From contig OX336388.2 in NCBI GenBank assembly GCA_946902985.2, forward strand, positions 1,499,802,545 through 1,499,866,544: 64,000 bases of DNA. The letters run 5' to 3'. This DNA comes from Meconema thalassinum. Lineage: Eukaryota; Arthropoda; Insecta; Orthoptera; Tettigoniidae. The position numbers were made by a program, and so were the translations under genes. The notes beneath the pieces were generated by a model. The model saw only the letters and a program-made list of their open reading frames with translations, searched no databases and was not told the origin of the DNA. Position 1 is the stretch's first letter; each line of letters starts with the position of its first letter. This document shows, in pieces, positions 23,577 through 34,210 of this stretch.

Positions 23577-23644
23577 ATTGGCTGCTCTCTCGCCACACCT
23601 TCATGCTAGAAGGTTCCGCGCGCTGACGTCACTACCGCTATATA
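23577..23644 (+). promoter_or_regulatory. BEL LTR promoter cluster: CCAAT, HSE-like, CRE, TATA
   Basis: Within 70 bp are an inverted CCAAT box (ATTGG, 23577-23581), a heat-shock-factor half pair AGAAGGTTCC (23608-23617), a perfect CRE palindrome TGACGTCA (23624-23631) and TATATA (23639-23644). Order and spacing fit a pol II core promoter with the start near 23670. The 3' LTR has the same sites at +6646. Factor use is inferred from consensus matches only. Confidence 0.7.
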
Positions 23645-24368
23645 GCCTGAGGTCTCCCGGCCTACAGAGCCTACTCTTGTCCACTCTTCTCAACGGATTA
23701 CATCTGCTCACCAGCATCCCTGCTGGGGTTACTGCCCTCTCGGGGTACCTCTGGCTGCCGGAGTCTCTTCTCCGCCGGCATAATCTCCCTGCTGGACTTG
23801 GCGGCCTGGCAGGGCAGTCTAAATTCATCAGCCTGCACTTCAACCAAAAATCTTCAACATGGATCTACTCTGCAAATCGTAATTCTGAGAACATCATTTC
23901 ACCAGCCGCAGGAGGTATTACCAAGAGCCTCTCTATGCTGGTCGCTATCTTTGGGAGAACCTATCATCATCTACTCTAGTTCCGAACCCGGAACCCTGGA
24001 ACCTGCCAGAATGACCTCGCACCGCCAGAGCGGGCGCACTATTGCCGCCAGCTACTGAGGACCTCCGACTGCCGGCCTGATACTTCTTGTATCGTACCTT
24101 AGAAGAGGTGGTACCCTTTCACGTCCTTTATTCTGCCCGGATTCTTTCCGTCAGAAGAGTATTTCATTTTAATCCACTTTGGAATGAATTTAAATGATTA
24201 TGCTTCTTTTTTAGTAATTTTATATTTAATACTTTAAAGTTAATCACTGCTCTATTTACGTTTCCTGGAGAAACAAGTACCTTTTAATTGTTATTAATTT
24301 TTTATTGTCAGTTTTTAAAGTAATTTCTTTGAAGCTATCATTCCTGGCGACATATTCGCTTTATATTT

Positions 24369-24374
24369 AATAAA
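24369..24374 (+). terminator. BEL LTR poly(A) signal (5' copy)
   Basis: AATAAA in an AT-rich stretch about 700 bp after the predicted start. The 3' LTR copy at 31015-31020 would serve the transcript. Confidence 0.6.
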
Positions 24375-24507
24375 TATCATTCAAATCTATATCTTAACTT
24401 TTTGGTCTTATCCCGCTCTGTCCTTCATTATCACCTTTTGTGCCCGAAACTTCATTCTGTCTAAATCCCTTAGGATGTACCACATCCACTTGGTACACCC
24501 CTTTCCA

Positions 24508-24527
24508 TGGTGCCGAAACCCGGGATC
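24508..24527 (+). other. BEL primer-binding site, tRNA-Phe type
   Basis: TGGTGCCGAAACCCGGGATC starts directly after the LTR. Its complement equals the 3' end of animal tRNA-Phe(GAA), including the terminal CCA and T-arm (family knowledge), about 20 nt without mismatch. Confidence 0.85.
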
Positions 24528-24748
24528 AAACCCAGAACCTTTATTCTGAGACCGCAAATTCAATTCAAAAAACTGGTTCAATCTAATATTTGTTCTATAC
24601 ATTTCAGTACACTGTGGCTAGCGCGGGAGATCTGCGGGAAGGCGGAAACAATCCCAGCATATTTGTACAACTGGTTTCTTTCCGGAGAGCAGGTCTGTCT
24701 GGTGCCACAAGCAGCTTTGGTGAGTGAGTTGTTCCAACTTTTCCAGCC

Positions 24749-27700
24749 ATGCCACCAATAATTGATGATAAACTGTTAAACTCTCGGGCGGCCTACAAAG
24801 GTCAACTCACCCGGTTTCAAAAATATTTAGCTACTCTACCGAAAGAGGAACAAAACCTTGACATTATATCCCAGCGTTTAAAAGCTTTTGAACAGGCGTA
24901 CGAGAAATATGATCTCGTGCAACTTGAAATTGAAATCAAAAGTCCAGAACATCAATCAGATAGGGAAGAAGTAGAGAGTAATTACTTTGATACACATGCT
25001 CAGGCTGTGGCATTAGTTAGAACTTTGACCCTGGCGTTGAAGGTAGAAGAAACTCAAGGAAGAATTAGCGACCATGGGAACGGTATCAAACCATTGCTAC
25101 CTAAAATTGAAATTCCGCACTTTTCAGGAAAGGAAGAGATGTGGCAATCATTCTTTGAATTGTTCAGTTCATTAGTACATAATAATGCCACACTTCCGGA
25201 AATTCAGAAATTTCATTACTTAAAATCCATTTTGCAGGGGCCACCCCTTCAACTTATAAGAGAACTTCCCTTAACAGGAGAAAACTATAACATTGCTATC
25301 GAGCTTCTTAAAGGCCGTTATGGCAATGAAAAATTATGTTTACAAAGGCATATTCAAGCCTTATTTAACCTGCCCACCTTGCGAGCTGAAAGCTTGTCAA
25401 CACTGCGAGCCTTGAGTGACGCGGTCCAACTACATGTCAGAGCATTGGCACGGTTGAACCAACCGGTCGAGCATTGGGATCTATTCTTGATTCACTTGGT
25501 TACTTCTAAATTTGATTCATCAACCTTAAAGGCATGGGAGAGGGAACTAACAAATGACACGTCATATACCTATGATTCATTGCTTACGTTTATGAATAAT
25601 AGATGTCAGGTTTTGTCAGCTGTAGCCTGTCATATGTCAGGAAGTGCAGATAACAAATCTAATGTTGTGAAACCAGTCGGTGCAAAAATAAACAAATCTG
25701 CTGTCTTTACTGTTCAGCATAATTCAATGGATTGTATTCTCTGTAAAGCACCTCACAGGTTATATTCCTGCGTTGCCTTTAAAGCCCTTTCTACCGATGA
25801 AAGACGCAAATTAATAGCTCAAAAAAGATATTGCTACAACTGTTTGTCAACTAGGCATATGGTGCCTGATTGCTTATCTAAAAATACTTGCTCCCATTGC
25901 AAGGCTCAACATCATACCTTGCTTCATAGGTTTGAAAAGCCACGTCAGGCTCCTTCCCCTGGATGTTCTAAAGATGCATCCCCAGGAGCTAATGCGCAAT
26001 CTTATACTCAGAGCTCTAGCTCAATTCGTAGTTCCCAGGTGCTACTATCAACCGTGTTAATAAAAGTTCAAGATTCTTCTGGTAGATGGCTTGAAGCACG
26101 TGCCCTATTGGATAATGCCGCCACCCATGACTTCATAAGTGAGCGTCTCATTAAGAAACTTGGTCTTCCCAAGCAACCTACATTAATTCAGGTTACCAGT
26201 ATTAACAATAGCAATGTTAAATCTTTGCATTTTGTTCGTGTTCACATCAAAGATGCTGTGAATTGCAACACAACATTGCAGTTGAATTGCCTTGCCATTG
26301 ATACTATTGGCAGTAACACCCCTAGTAATTCTTTTGAAGTTAGAACGTGGCAATTTCCTCATAACATTCAGTTGGCGGATCCAACATTTAATACGAGCGC
26401 TCCGGTAGACATACTTCTCAGTGCCCAAGTATTTTGGCAATGTCTCCTTAGCTCTAAGGTTAAAATATCACCAGGGGTGTTTGTTCATCATACCAAGCTA
26501 GGTTGGTTAGTAACGGGTCAAGTCCCTCGTAAGTCATTTCAAAATTTCTCTCAATGTCATTTTGTCAATACAAGTCTCGATTATAACTTAGAAAGATTTT
26601 GGAAAATCGAAACTATAGATTCAGTTTCACCTTCCTCGGTTGAAAATGAAATGTGTGAAAAACAGTTTCGCGAAACGACCAAACGCAATTCAGAGGGTAG
26701 ATTTGTCGTAACAATGCCCCGAGTGGATAATCCACCTCTTTTATTTGAAACACACCCTAGGGCTCTTAGAGCACTCTATGCTGTGGAAAACAAATTTAAA
26801 CGTGACCCCGTTGTTAAAACTCAATACTCCACGTTTATGGAGGAATATGAGGCACTTGATCACATGGAGGTTGTTACCAAGAAAGATGATGCTTCTTATA
26901 CCCCATCTGAAGTCATTTACCTCAATCATCATCCAGTTTGGAAGAATGAGATTTTAAAGGAAAACATAAGAGTGGTCTTTAATGGCTCTGCATTGGATGC
27001 CAATGGCACTTCTCTGAATGACACATTATTATCAGGCCCTCCTATTCAATCTGACATTTCTTCTGTCTTGATGAATTTTCGCTTGTTCCCTATCGCAGTG
27101 ATATCTGATATCAAGCAAATGTATAGGCAGATTTTGGTCGATCAACAACAGTGCGACCTTCAGAGAATTCTTTGGCGCGACGAGCCTACTAAACCTGTCA
27201 AGATTTTTCGGCTAAAAACCTTAACCTATGGACTAAAGCCCTCTGCTTTTCTAGCCATACGTACGTTGAAATTACTTGCTGAACAGGATGGCCCGTTGTA
27301 TTCTCCTAAGGCTTCTGAAGTGTTAAAATCATCATTTTACGTTGACGATTTTCTTCATTCATTTGAGTCAGTATCTGAAGCACTACAGGTCTCTAAAGAT
27401 TTGACAGCTTTGCTTTTGGGAGGCGGATTTTCCTTGTGCAAGTGGAACTCTAATTCGGAAGAATTTCTTTCTAAATTTCCATTAACTTCAGTCTATAACG
27501 ACTCAGTAGAGCTTCTTCAAGAAAGTAATTCTATCAAAACCCTAGGCATCTATTGGAGTCCTCAAAAGGATTTTTTCTTTTTCAAAATTAATCTCGGTGA
27601 CATCAAACCGCAAACTAAGCGGCAAATTTTGTCTGAGATTGCAAAGATATTTGATCCTCTCCAATTTTTGGCGCCAATTATTGTCACAGCAAAGCTTTTC

Positions 27701-29893
27701 ATGCAGGATCTTTGGTCCTTGAAAACTGGTTGGGATGAACCAGTTCCTTCGGAGTTGCAAAAAAATTGGATTTCTTATAGAAATAGTTTGGAAGATCTCT
27801 CCAATGTCATTATCCCGCGAGTGATTATTCCCTTTCCCTCTTGTGGAGGATATGAACTTCACATCTTTGCCGATAGCTCATTGAAAGCTTATGGGTGTTG
27901 TGCATATATTGTTTGCCGCAATTTTGACCAGTCATATTTCTTTTCCAATTTAATTTGCGCTAAGTCAAAGGTAGCCCCTCTTAAATCCTTATCCTTGCCA
28001 CGACTGGAACTTTGTGCTGCTCTTCTGGCGGTTGAATTATCGGTCAAAATCCGCCAATCTTTGAAAATCCGATTTAGCAAAACTTACTTTTGGAGTGACT
28101 CAGCCATCACGTTGGCATGGATTGCCAAACCTTCCTCGCATTGGCAGGTGTTTGTAGCTAATAGAGTGTCCAAAATTCAACAATTGTCTAACTTTGAACA
28201 ATGGCATCATGTATCTGGCAAGGAGAATCCTGCAGATGTCATTTCTCGGGGATGTTCCCCTCTTATGTTGGCTAACCTGACATTATACTGGCACGGTCCC
28301 CCTTGGCTTCTGCAAGAACCTTCCGCTTGGCCAAATTTTCCTCTTCCGGAGTTATCAGACTTGCCGGATGCTGGTAAGATTACTGGATCTTCTTTTCTCG
28401 TTTCTGACTCTCCCCTTCTCTTGCAGCGATATTCCTCTTTCCATAAATTGGTGAGGGTTATGGCTTATCTCCTTCGATGGAAATATTTTGTGGTAGAGCA
28501 ACCCCTTTTTCCTAAGCCATATTTAACCCTTTCTGAATTAGGTTTAGCCACTACAAAAATCTTATGGCTTACTCAACAAGAAATATTCTCTGAAGAATGT
28601 CAGGTGTTGTCCCAAGGTCAATCCCTTAAGAAATCGAGTAGGCTTTCATCACTCCCCCCTTTTTTGGACACTGATGGTTTACTAAGAGTTGGAGGACGTT
28701 TATCTTTGGCTGATCTTTCCGAGGATAAAAAACACCCAATTATTCTTCCTTCAAAGCATCATGTCACTTCTCTAATCATTCGTCAGTATCATTACCAGCA
28801 TCTTCATGCTGGAACTCGTACATTACTCTCTGTCATTCGTGAAAGGTATTGGCCCATAAACGGAGTCCATGAAGTTACCTCTGTTATCCGGAAGTGTATT
28901 CCATGTTTTAAATCCAACCCTAAAATTACCACTCAGCTCATGGGTGATCTTCCCAACTTTAGATCTGCGCCTGCTAGACCTTTTGCCTTTACGGGAGTGG
29001 ATTATTCAGGGCCTTTTGTTTACAGAAAAAATTCTCCTGAGGCCAAAAAATGTATTTTTGGAAAACTCTATATTTCGCTGTTTGTATGTATGGTCACCGG
29101 AGCAGTTCACTTAGAACTAGTTACCAACGCCTCTACTGCTTATTTTTTGGCAGCTTTTGCCAGATTTTCTGCTCGCCGAGGGCTTCCTTCAGAAGTATTT
29201 TCCGACAATGCTAAAAATTTTATCGGAGCTTCTGAGCAAATTAAGAGAGCTCTTACTCAAAATGCAGCGCTGGAAAGGATTACTGATTATGCTCACCAGA
29301 GAAATTTCAAGTGGCACTTCATCCCCCCTTATGCACCCCATCAAGGTGGACGGTGGGAGTCTTGTGTGAAACTCACCAAGAAGCACCTTAGACGTGTTTG
29401 TGGCCACACCCCCCTTTCTCATGAAGAGTTTAATTCTTTAATTATTTTTATTGAGGGCATAATTAATTCTCGCCCTTTATCACCCTTATCTAATGACCCT
29501 TCAGATCTTCTACCATTAACGCCGGGCCATTTTCTTATCGGTGGTCCATTGACTGCCTCCCCACCTTTGTTATATTCTAATTCTCAATCTTCTTTAGCCA
29601 TTTCTTGGCGCAAAATTGAAAGTTTGCGCAACAATTTTTGGCGTCGCTGGAGGTTGGAATACCTCGGTTTGCTTCAGCAGCGTGGCAAATGGCTTTTTTC
29701 CTGCTCTAACCTTCAGGTGGGGGACTTGGTGCTTTTGAAAGACCCTAGTCCTCCTCTTGTTTGGAATTTGGGTAGGGTTGTTGAGTGCTTTCCTGGCAGA
29801 GATGGTAGGGTTCGCGTGGTAAAACTGCAGACTTCTGCTGGTCATTTTCTTAGGCCAATCACCATGATTGCTCCTTTACCACGCGAGGCCTAA
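24749..29893 (+). CDS. gag-pol: BEL/Pao Gag-Pol polyprotein (1714 aa)
   Basis: Single ORF from the first good ATG. Residues about 117-290 form the Gag domain typical of Pao elements (PKIEIPHFSGKEEMWQSFFE). At 328-395 are three Cys/His motifs (CILCKAPHRLYSC, CYNCLSTRHMVPDC, CSHCKAQHHTLLH). Protease near 455 reads LLDNAATHDFI, so the catalytic triplet is D-N-A rather than D-S/T-G. RT spans about 740-900, with RVVFNGSA and SFYVDDFLHS (Tyr 864). RNase H has FADSS (Asp 1042), RLELCAALLA, FWSDSAITLAW and NPADVISRG. Integrase has its zinc domain to about 1385 (KCIPCF) and core VDYSGP (Asp 1418), SDNAKNF (Asp 1486), GGRWES (Glu 1537). The C-terminal part (LQVGDLVLLKD) resembles the Pao integrase tail. 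No env follows; the stop is about 45 bp before the 3' LTR. Confidence 0.96.
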   Translation: MPPIIDDKLLNSRAAYKGQLTRFQKYLATLPKEEQNLDIISQRLKAFEQAYEKYDLVQLEIEIKSPEHQSDREEVESNYFDTHAQAVALVRTLTLALKVEETQGRISDHGNGIKPLLPKIEIPHFSGKEEMWQSFFELFSSLVHNNATLPEIQKFHYLKSILQGPPLQLIRELPLTGENYNIAIELLKGRYGNEKLCLQRHIQALFNLPTLRAESLSTLRALSDAVQLHVRALARLNQPVEHWDLFLIHLVTSKFDSSTLKAWERELTNDTSYTYDSLLTFMNNRCQVLSAVACHMSGSADNKSNVVKPVGAKINKSAVFTVQHNSMDCILCKAPHRLYSCVAFKALSTDERRKLIAQKRYCYNCLSTRHMVPDCLSKNTCSHCKAQHHTLLHRFEKPRQAPSPGCSKDASPGANAQSYTQSSSSIRSSQVLLSTVLIKVQDSSGRWLEARALLDNAATHDFISERLIKKLGLPKQPTLIQVTSINNSNVKSLHFVRVHIKDAVNCNTTLQLNCLAIDTIGSNTPSNSFEVRTWQFPHNIQLADPTFNTSAPVDILLSAQVFWQCLLSSKVKISPGVFVHHTKLGWLVTGQVPRKSFQNFSQCHFVNTSLDYNLERFWKIETIDSVSPSSVENEMCEKQFRETTKRNSEGRFVVTMPRVDNPPLLFETHPRALRALYAVENKFKRDPVVKTQYSTFMEEYEALDHMEVVTKKDDASYTPSEVIYLNHHPVWKNEILKENIRVVFNGSALDANGTSLNDTLLSGPPIQSDISSVLMNFRLFPIAVISDIKQMYRQILVDQQQCDLQRILWRDEPTKPVKIFRLKTLTYGLKPSAFLAIRTLKLLAEQDGPLYSPKASEVLKSSFYVDDFLHSFESVSEALQVSKDLTALLLGGGFSLCKWNSNSEEFLSKFPLTSVYNDSVELLQESNSIKTLGIYWSPQKDFFFFKINLGDIKPQTKRQILSEIAKIFDPLQFLAPIIVTAKLFMQDLWSLKTGWDEPVPSELQKNWISYRNSLEDLSNVIIPRVIIPFPSCGGYELHIFADSSLKAYGCCAYIVCRNFDQSYFFSNLICAKSKVAPLKSLSLPRLELCAALLAVELSVKIRQSLKIRFSKTYFWSDSAITLAWIAKPSSHWQVFVANRVSKIQQLSNFEQWHHVSGKENPADVISRGCSPLMLANLTLYWHGPPWLLQEPSAWPNFPLPELSDLPDAGKITGSSFLVSDSPLLLQRYSSFHKLVRVMAYLLRWKYFVVEQPLFPKPYLTLSELGLATTKILWLTQQEIFSEECQVLSQGQSLKKSSRLSSLPPFLDTDGLLRVGGRLSLADLSEDKKHPIILPSKHHVTSLIIRQYHYQHLHAGTRTLLSVIRERYWPINGVHEVTSVIRKCIPCFKSNPKITTQLMGDLPNFRSAPARPFAFTGVDYSGPFVYRKNSPEAKKCIFGKLYISLFVCMVTGAVHLELVTNASTAYFLAAFARFSARRGLPSEVFSDNAKNFIGASEQIKRALTQNAALERITDYAHQRNFKWHFIPPYAPHQGGRWESCVKLTKKHLRRVCGHTPLSHEEFNSLIIFIEGIINSRPLSPLSNDPSDLLPLTPGHFLIGGPLTASPPLLYSNSQSSLAISWRKIESLRNNFWRRWRLEYLGLLQQRGKWLFSCSNLQVGDLVLLKDPSPPLVWNLGRVVECFPGRDGRVRVVKLQTSAGHFLRPITMIAPLPREA

Positions 29894-29937
29894 CTTCTGC
29901 GCTTTCTTACTGCAATTTTTTCTCGCCCCTCCCAGCA
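29894..29937 (+). other. BEL 3' internal end, pyrimidine-rich
   Basis: Between the stop codon and the 3' LTR the strand reads TTTTTTCTCGCCCCTCCCAG, a pyrimidine tract where a polypurine tract is expected. The LTR boundary is fixed by the CAACT duplication, so the plus-strand primer is not obvious. Confidence 0.6.
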
Positions 29938-31153
29938 TGTTCGCTTTTCGAATGTTTTTTGTTGGCTATGTTTCCCTTACGGTGTGAAACACACGTTCAA
30001 TTTTTCTGCCCCATTATTTTAATTTCGTGAATTGCAGTCTGAACGCGGTGTTCTGATTTGTTTAATATTGGTGTTTCAATTTAATGGCTTTTCTGTAGTA
30101 TTCATGTCTACTCACCTGTTTTCTGTAGTGTCTTTCTAGACGTACTATACCGTCACATTGTCTCACGAGCACTGAGCTCTCTCCAGCGGTGACGCTCGCA
30201 TTGTGCTTGGGGCTGCGCTGTGATTGGCTGCTCTCTCGCCACACCTTCATGCTAGAAGGTTCCGCGCGCTGACGTCACTACCGCTATATAGCCTGAGGTC
30301 TCCCGGCCTACAGAGCCTACTCTTGTCCACTCTTCTCAACGGATTACATCTGCTCACCAGCATCCCTGCTGGGGTTACTGCCCTCTCGGGGTACCTCTGG
30401 CTGCCGGAGTCTCTTCTCCGCCGGCATAATCTCCCTGCTGGACTTGGCGGCCTGGCAGGGCAGTCTAAATTCATCAGCCTGCACTTCAACCAAAAATCTT
30501 CAACATGGATCTACTCTGCAAATCGTAATTCTGAGAACATCATTTCACCAGCCGCAGGAGGTATTACCAAGAGCCTCTCTATGCTGGTCGCTATCTTTGG
30601 GAGAACCTATCATCATCTACTCTAGTTCCGAACCCGGAACCCTGGAACCTGCCAGAATGACCTCGCACCGCCAGAGCGGGCGCACTATTGCCGCCAGCTA
30701 CTGAGGACCTCCGACTGCCGGCCTGATACTTCTTGTATCGTACCTTAGAAGAGGTGGTACCCTTTCACGTCCTTTATTCTGCCCGGATTCTTTCCGTCAG
30801 AAGAGTATTTCATTTTAATCCACTTTGGAATGAATTTAAATGATTATGCTTCTTTTTTAGTAATTTTATATTTAATACTTTAAAGTTAATCACTGCTCTA
30901 TTTACGTTTCCTGGAGAAACAAGTACCTTTTAATTGTTATTAATTTTTTATTGTCAGTTTTTAAAGTAATTTCTTTGAAGCTATCATTCCTGGCGACATA
31001 TTCGCTTTATATTTAATAAATATCATTCAAATCTATATCTTAACTTTTTGGTCTTATCCCGCTCTGTCCTTCATTATCACCTTTTGTGCCCGAAACTTCA
31101 TTCTGTCTAAATCCCTTAGGATGTACCACATCCACTTGGTACACCCCTTTCCA
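29938..31153 (+). repeat. BEL 3' LTR (1216 bp)
   Basis: Identical as far as read to 23292-24507. Poly(A) signal AATAAA at 31015-31020; promoter motifs HSE 30254-30263, CRE 30270-30277 and TATATA 30285-30290. The latter could drive transcription into the flanking Gypsy A LTR. Confidence 0.95.
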
Positions 31154-31581
31154 CAACTTGTTATCCACATTCTTTCAACTAGAAGAATAAATTTTATTAG
31201 TAGAATATCCATGCTTTCCAAATCTATCAGACACTCATCTCTGGGGTATGTCTCAAATATTATGATATCCAAATTAATTTGCAACTTATTTCAGAGTCTC
31301 ATTACCCTTATTACTCATAATGTTGCAACAAACGTGCATCCCTCATCATTTGTACAAATTTCAAATTTTATGTTTCAATAATATGTGACAACTAAGTGAT
31401 TCTGTTTCTTCCCGTTCGATGGTTAGTTTGTAATATAGTCCACTTGATTAAATGCAAAGTGATTAGACTATCATTTATATGCTGGTATCAATGATTAATT
31501 TACAATCATTTGCCTATACTTTACGTAGTCATGCCGTTTTGAATGATCTCACACCAATAATGATTATTGTAAGTAATATAC
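31154..31581 (-). repeat. Gypsy A 5' LTR, piece 3 of 4
   Basis: Parallels about 3086-3411 of the intact LTR plus 101 bp (31466-31566) missing there. Flanked by the BEL duplication (31154-31158) and the Gypsy C duplication ATAC (31578-31581). Confidence 0.88.
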
Positions 31582-34189
31582 TGTAACCGATATCGCATGG
31601 TTTTGAGAGCTCTGGCAACGTCGCATAGCAGGAGGAAGAGAGCAAGCGGAAGTAACCTGAGGTTGATGTTTTTACGTCATGGACATAGTCGACAGCATGA
31701 CTAGGCTCCAGGAAAAGTCAAGACGGGAAGGTCACGTCGGAGAAGCGGGTCACTTTTTTTCCTATCACCGTACAACGAAGTTCACTTTCTTTTGTGTCGC
31801 CGTACGCCGAAGTTCATCTTTATTTTTGTGTCGCCGCACGCTGAAGTTCCAAACAAGTGTGTAGTAGCAGTCGTACCGTGGCAGCTTGGAACCAGTGCGG
31901 TATTCCGACAGTTATTGGGACATAGCTGAAAGGCTCAGTATTATTTCTTGCGTGGACAGCTCTGTATTAACGAATACTAAAGCCGAATGTGGCAAGGTGA
32001 TATTATAACGCAGATCATAATGCATTATGTTGTGGGACACTAGTCATTTGTACGACGAAGTGCGAGCAGACACACGTGGTGTCTCAAGCTTTTACTAGGT
32101 ACGGGACTGCATGGGCCGTGAGCGATATAATTGACGCCCAGAACATATGAACGAAGCGATGTGCTTTTGTTTGACGAGCAGACAAATGAGTATCCAGGGT
32201 CAGTGAACTATGAGAGATAAACTGAGCGTAGTCCAAATATAGAGCGACATTCAAGGCCAAAGACGGACGTAATCTCTTATGAGTGCAGGCTGGTGTAGAT
32301 GCGTACGATATAACCTGTGCCGTTATAGAGTTATTATCACGGCCATAAGTTGATATTACTTGGCATATTCGACATGAAGATTGCAGCGATGTATTGGACG
32401 GGCATAAAGGCTATCAGTACAGACCAGTGCGAGTTTTGTGTCAAGAACTTTACGAGCGAAGAGATGACCAGCTAAGTCTAGAAATGTGGAAGCTGTTACG
32501 ATGACGTGGAAACGAAGGCGAGCCAGGACCATGGACACCCCGAGGGTCGCGAGCTGGATCCAGGACGAGAGGGGAGGATGTTCAAGGGGAAGAACGTGGA
32601 CCCAAACCCCCAGGAAACGTGTCAGCGGAACCAAGACTGAGGTGGTCGAAAGGTACTGAAAACCATGTTAATTCTTAAGTAGTGGTTAATGGGTAGTGGT
32701 TACTAAGATTTGGACAGATGGGCTTAAATCGAAATAGAAGTTAATCAAAAAGATAAAATGCGATATCATGACAAGATTATTAGGAAAGTAAATTTTAAGT
32801 TTTCTTTTGAGAGATTAATGCACTCATATTTAGGGTTTAAAATAAAATATATGGATGGTTTAAAATATAATCTGAGTACAGGGTTCTGTCAGCGTGTTAC
32901 GTCGCTGTGTTCTTTGAATTGGTGCAACCTGGATGACAATTTATGGTTTGAACAGGCTTAAATTACAGGGGATTCATTTACACTTAATGGGCCACTTTTT
33001 GTGCGCACATCATGATATTTATACTAAACACTCACACGTCACTGAGGTTTCCCTTTACATGCTAACATGAGGAGATGCGTTTGGTAGGTAACTGATACAA
33101 GGTTGTGTAAATAATGAAACTGCATTGATAAAATAGCAGGGTTGCCTAATACGAAGTTATGATGAAACTAAAGGTTCTCGCTACAGCGAGGTGAATAAAA
33201 TAAATGATTATAATTAATGTTACGTGATAGGTTCAAGTATATGAAATTTTGAGGCAATTGTCTGTTGAAAATAATACAGATAGGCAGAGGCCATCTACTT
33301 AAATGTTTATGGTGTATTTATAAATATGTGAAGAGCATGCAGTGATTAACAAATAAATAAATAAATATCTGGAATCATAAAGATGTTACAATGTAAAGTA
33401 ATAAATGTAAAAGCCAACAACCAGTCATTTTTCTGAGTGAGGCACAGCTGAACGAAAACCAGTGAGAATAATAATGAAAGTATTTAATCCATGAATAAAA
33501 GGTCTGATAATAAATTCTTTAACGCCAGTGACATCCATGTATAAAAATATTATTTTTCTATTTTGGTGATTACATTTAGCTAGAAGGAGATCGAATGAGG
33601 CAACAATTTTTTTCTTTGAATATTTTCTCAGATTTATGCACCTGCTCATTTATGGACTATTCACCGGAGAGGTGACATAGCATTTTGAAGTAAAGGTTGT
33701 AATACTAGGGTGATATAGCTCTGATCTCCGTAAGTTATTTTGTATCCAAAGATTAGGACGCCCGGAGATTTTTGTCCTCATTAATTTGAATTTTGCTTCT
33801 GAGTCATTTATTTATTTGCACATCAAGAGTAATTTTTGAGAAGTCTCCGAGCGAAGGTAGGCTTCTGTGTTTGATTTTATGTATTTAGTGGTGTGGTTCT
33901 GTAATAAATGGTGGATGAGTTTTATTTTAACAGCGGAGTTTTTTTTGTCATTCTTGTTCGTTGTCATACTTGTGTGTCCACCGGATCAATTTTGAGATTT
34001 TACCCCAGTTGTACCCATCATTATAAAGACCCCGGGATTGCTTGAATCTCGTTCCCGACATAGTTTTTTTAAGGTCAAAATTGATTCGGACATTCAAGAT
34101 TTTTTTACTTTTCTAGTTGTACCGATTTCTGCGTGAGGGTTGACGGGTGTGTTGGGCCACCCAATACAAAGCCAGATTATCGGGCACAA
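31582..34189 (+). repeat. Gypsy C 5' LTR (2608 bp)
   Basis: Starts TGTAACCGATATCG and ends TTATCGGGCACA. It differs from the 3' LTR by about 1% substitutions and lacks two segments found there: about 33 bp near 37037 and about 82 bp near 38783. It contains an (AAAT)n run near 33346-33365. Confidence 0.92.
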
Positions 34190-34195
34190 CAAGAT

Positions 34196-34210
34196 GGCGC
34201 CCACCGTGTA
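34196..34210 (+). other. Gypsy C primer-binding site (tRNA-Lys-like)
   Basis: TGGCGCCCACCGTGT, 6 nt after the LTR. It has nine matches to the tRNA-Lys complement, one mismatch, then CGTG. The same tRNA type as Gypsy A. Confidence 0.7.

Larger units (their letters stand above)
23292..24507 (+). repeat. BEL 5' LTR (1216 bp)
   Basis: Starts TGTTCGCTTTTCG and ends CACCCCTTTCCA. It holds the promoter cluster near 23577-23644 and a poly(A) signal at 24369-24374. This suggests a U3 of about 380 bp, a long R and a short U5. Short frames inside the LTR occur unchanged in both copies and are not credible genes. Confidence 0.95.
23292..31153 (+). mobile_element. BEL/Pao LTR retrotransposon, apparently complete
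   Basis: A 7862-bp element with TG...CA LTRs of equal length (1216 bp), a 5-bp duplication CAACT (23287-23291 and 31154-31158), a 20-nt tRNA-Phe-type primer site and one uninterrupted polyprotein frame. I see no difference between the LTRs and no indel across them (constant offset 6646), so the insertion is very recent. It is the only element here that looks competent to move by itself. Confidence 0.95.

Noticed and set aside
23578..23979. 133-codon frame repeated in both BEL LTRs (30224-30625)
   Set aside because: Identical because the LTRs are identical. It overlaps promoter and leader sequence and has no recognisable domain.
24508..24600. B-box-like GGGATCAAACCCAGAACC after the BEL LTR as a tRNA or SINE
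   Set aside because: It is the primer-binding site complementary to tRNA-Phe and adjoining leader; no A-box or cloverleaf is present.
23292..31153. Possible endogenous retrovirus with env
   Set aside because: The polyprotein stops about 45 bp before the 3' LTR and no third frame exists; the same holds for Gypsy A, B and C. All are read as retrotransposons.
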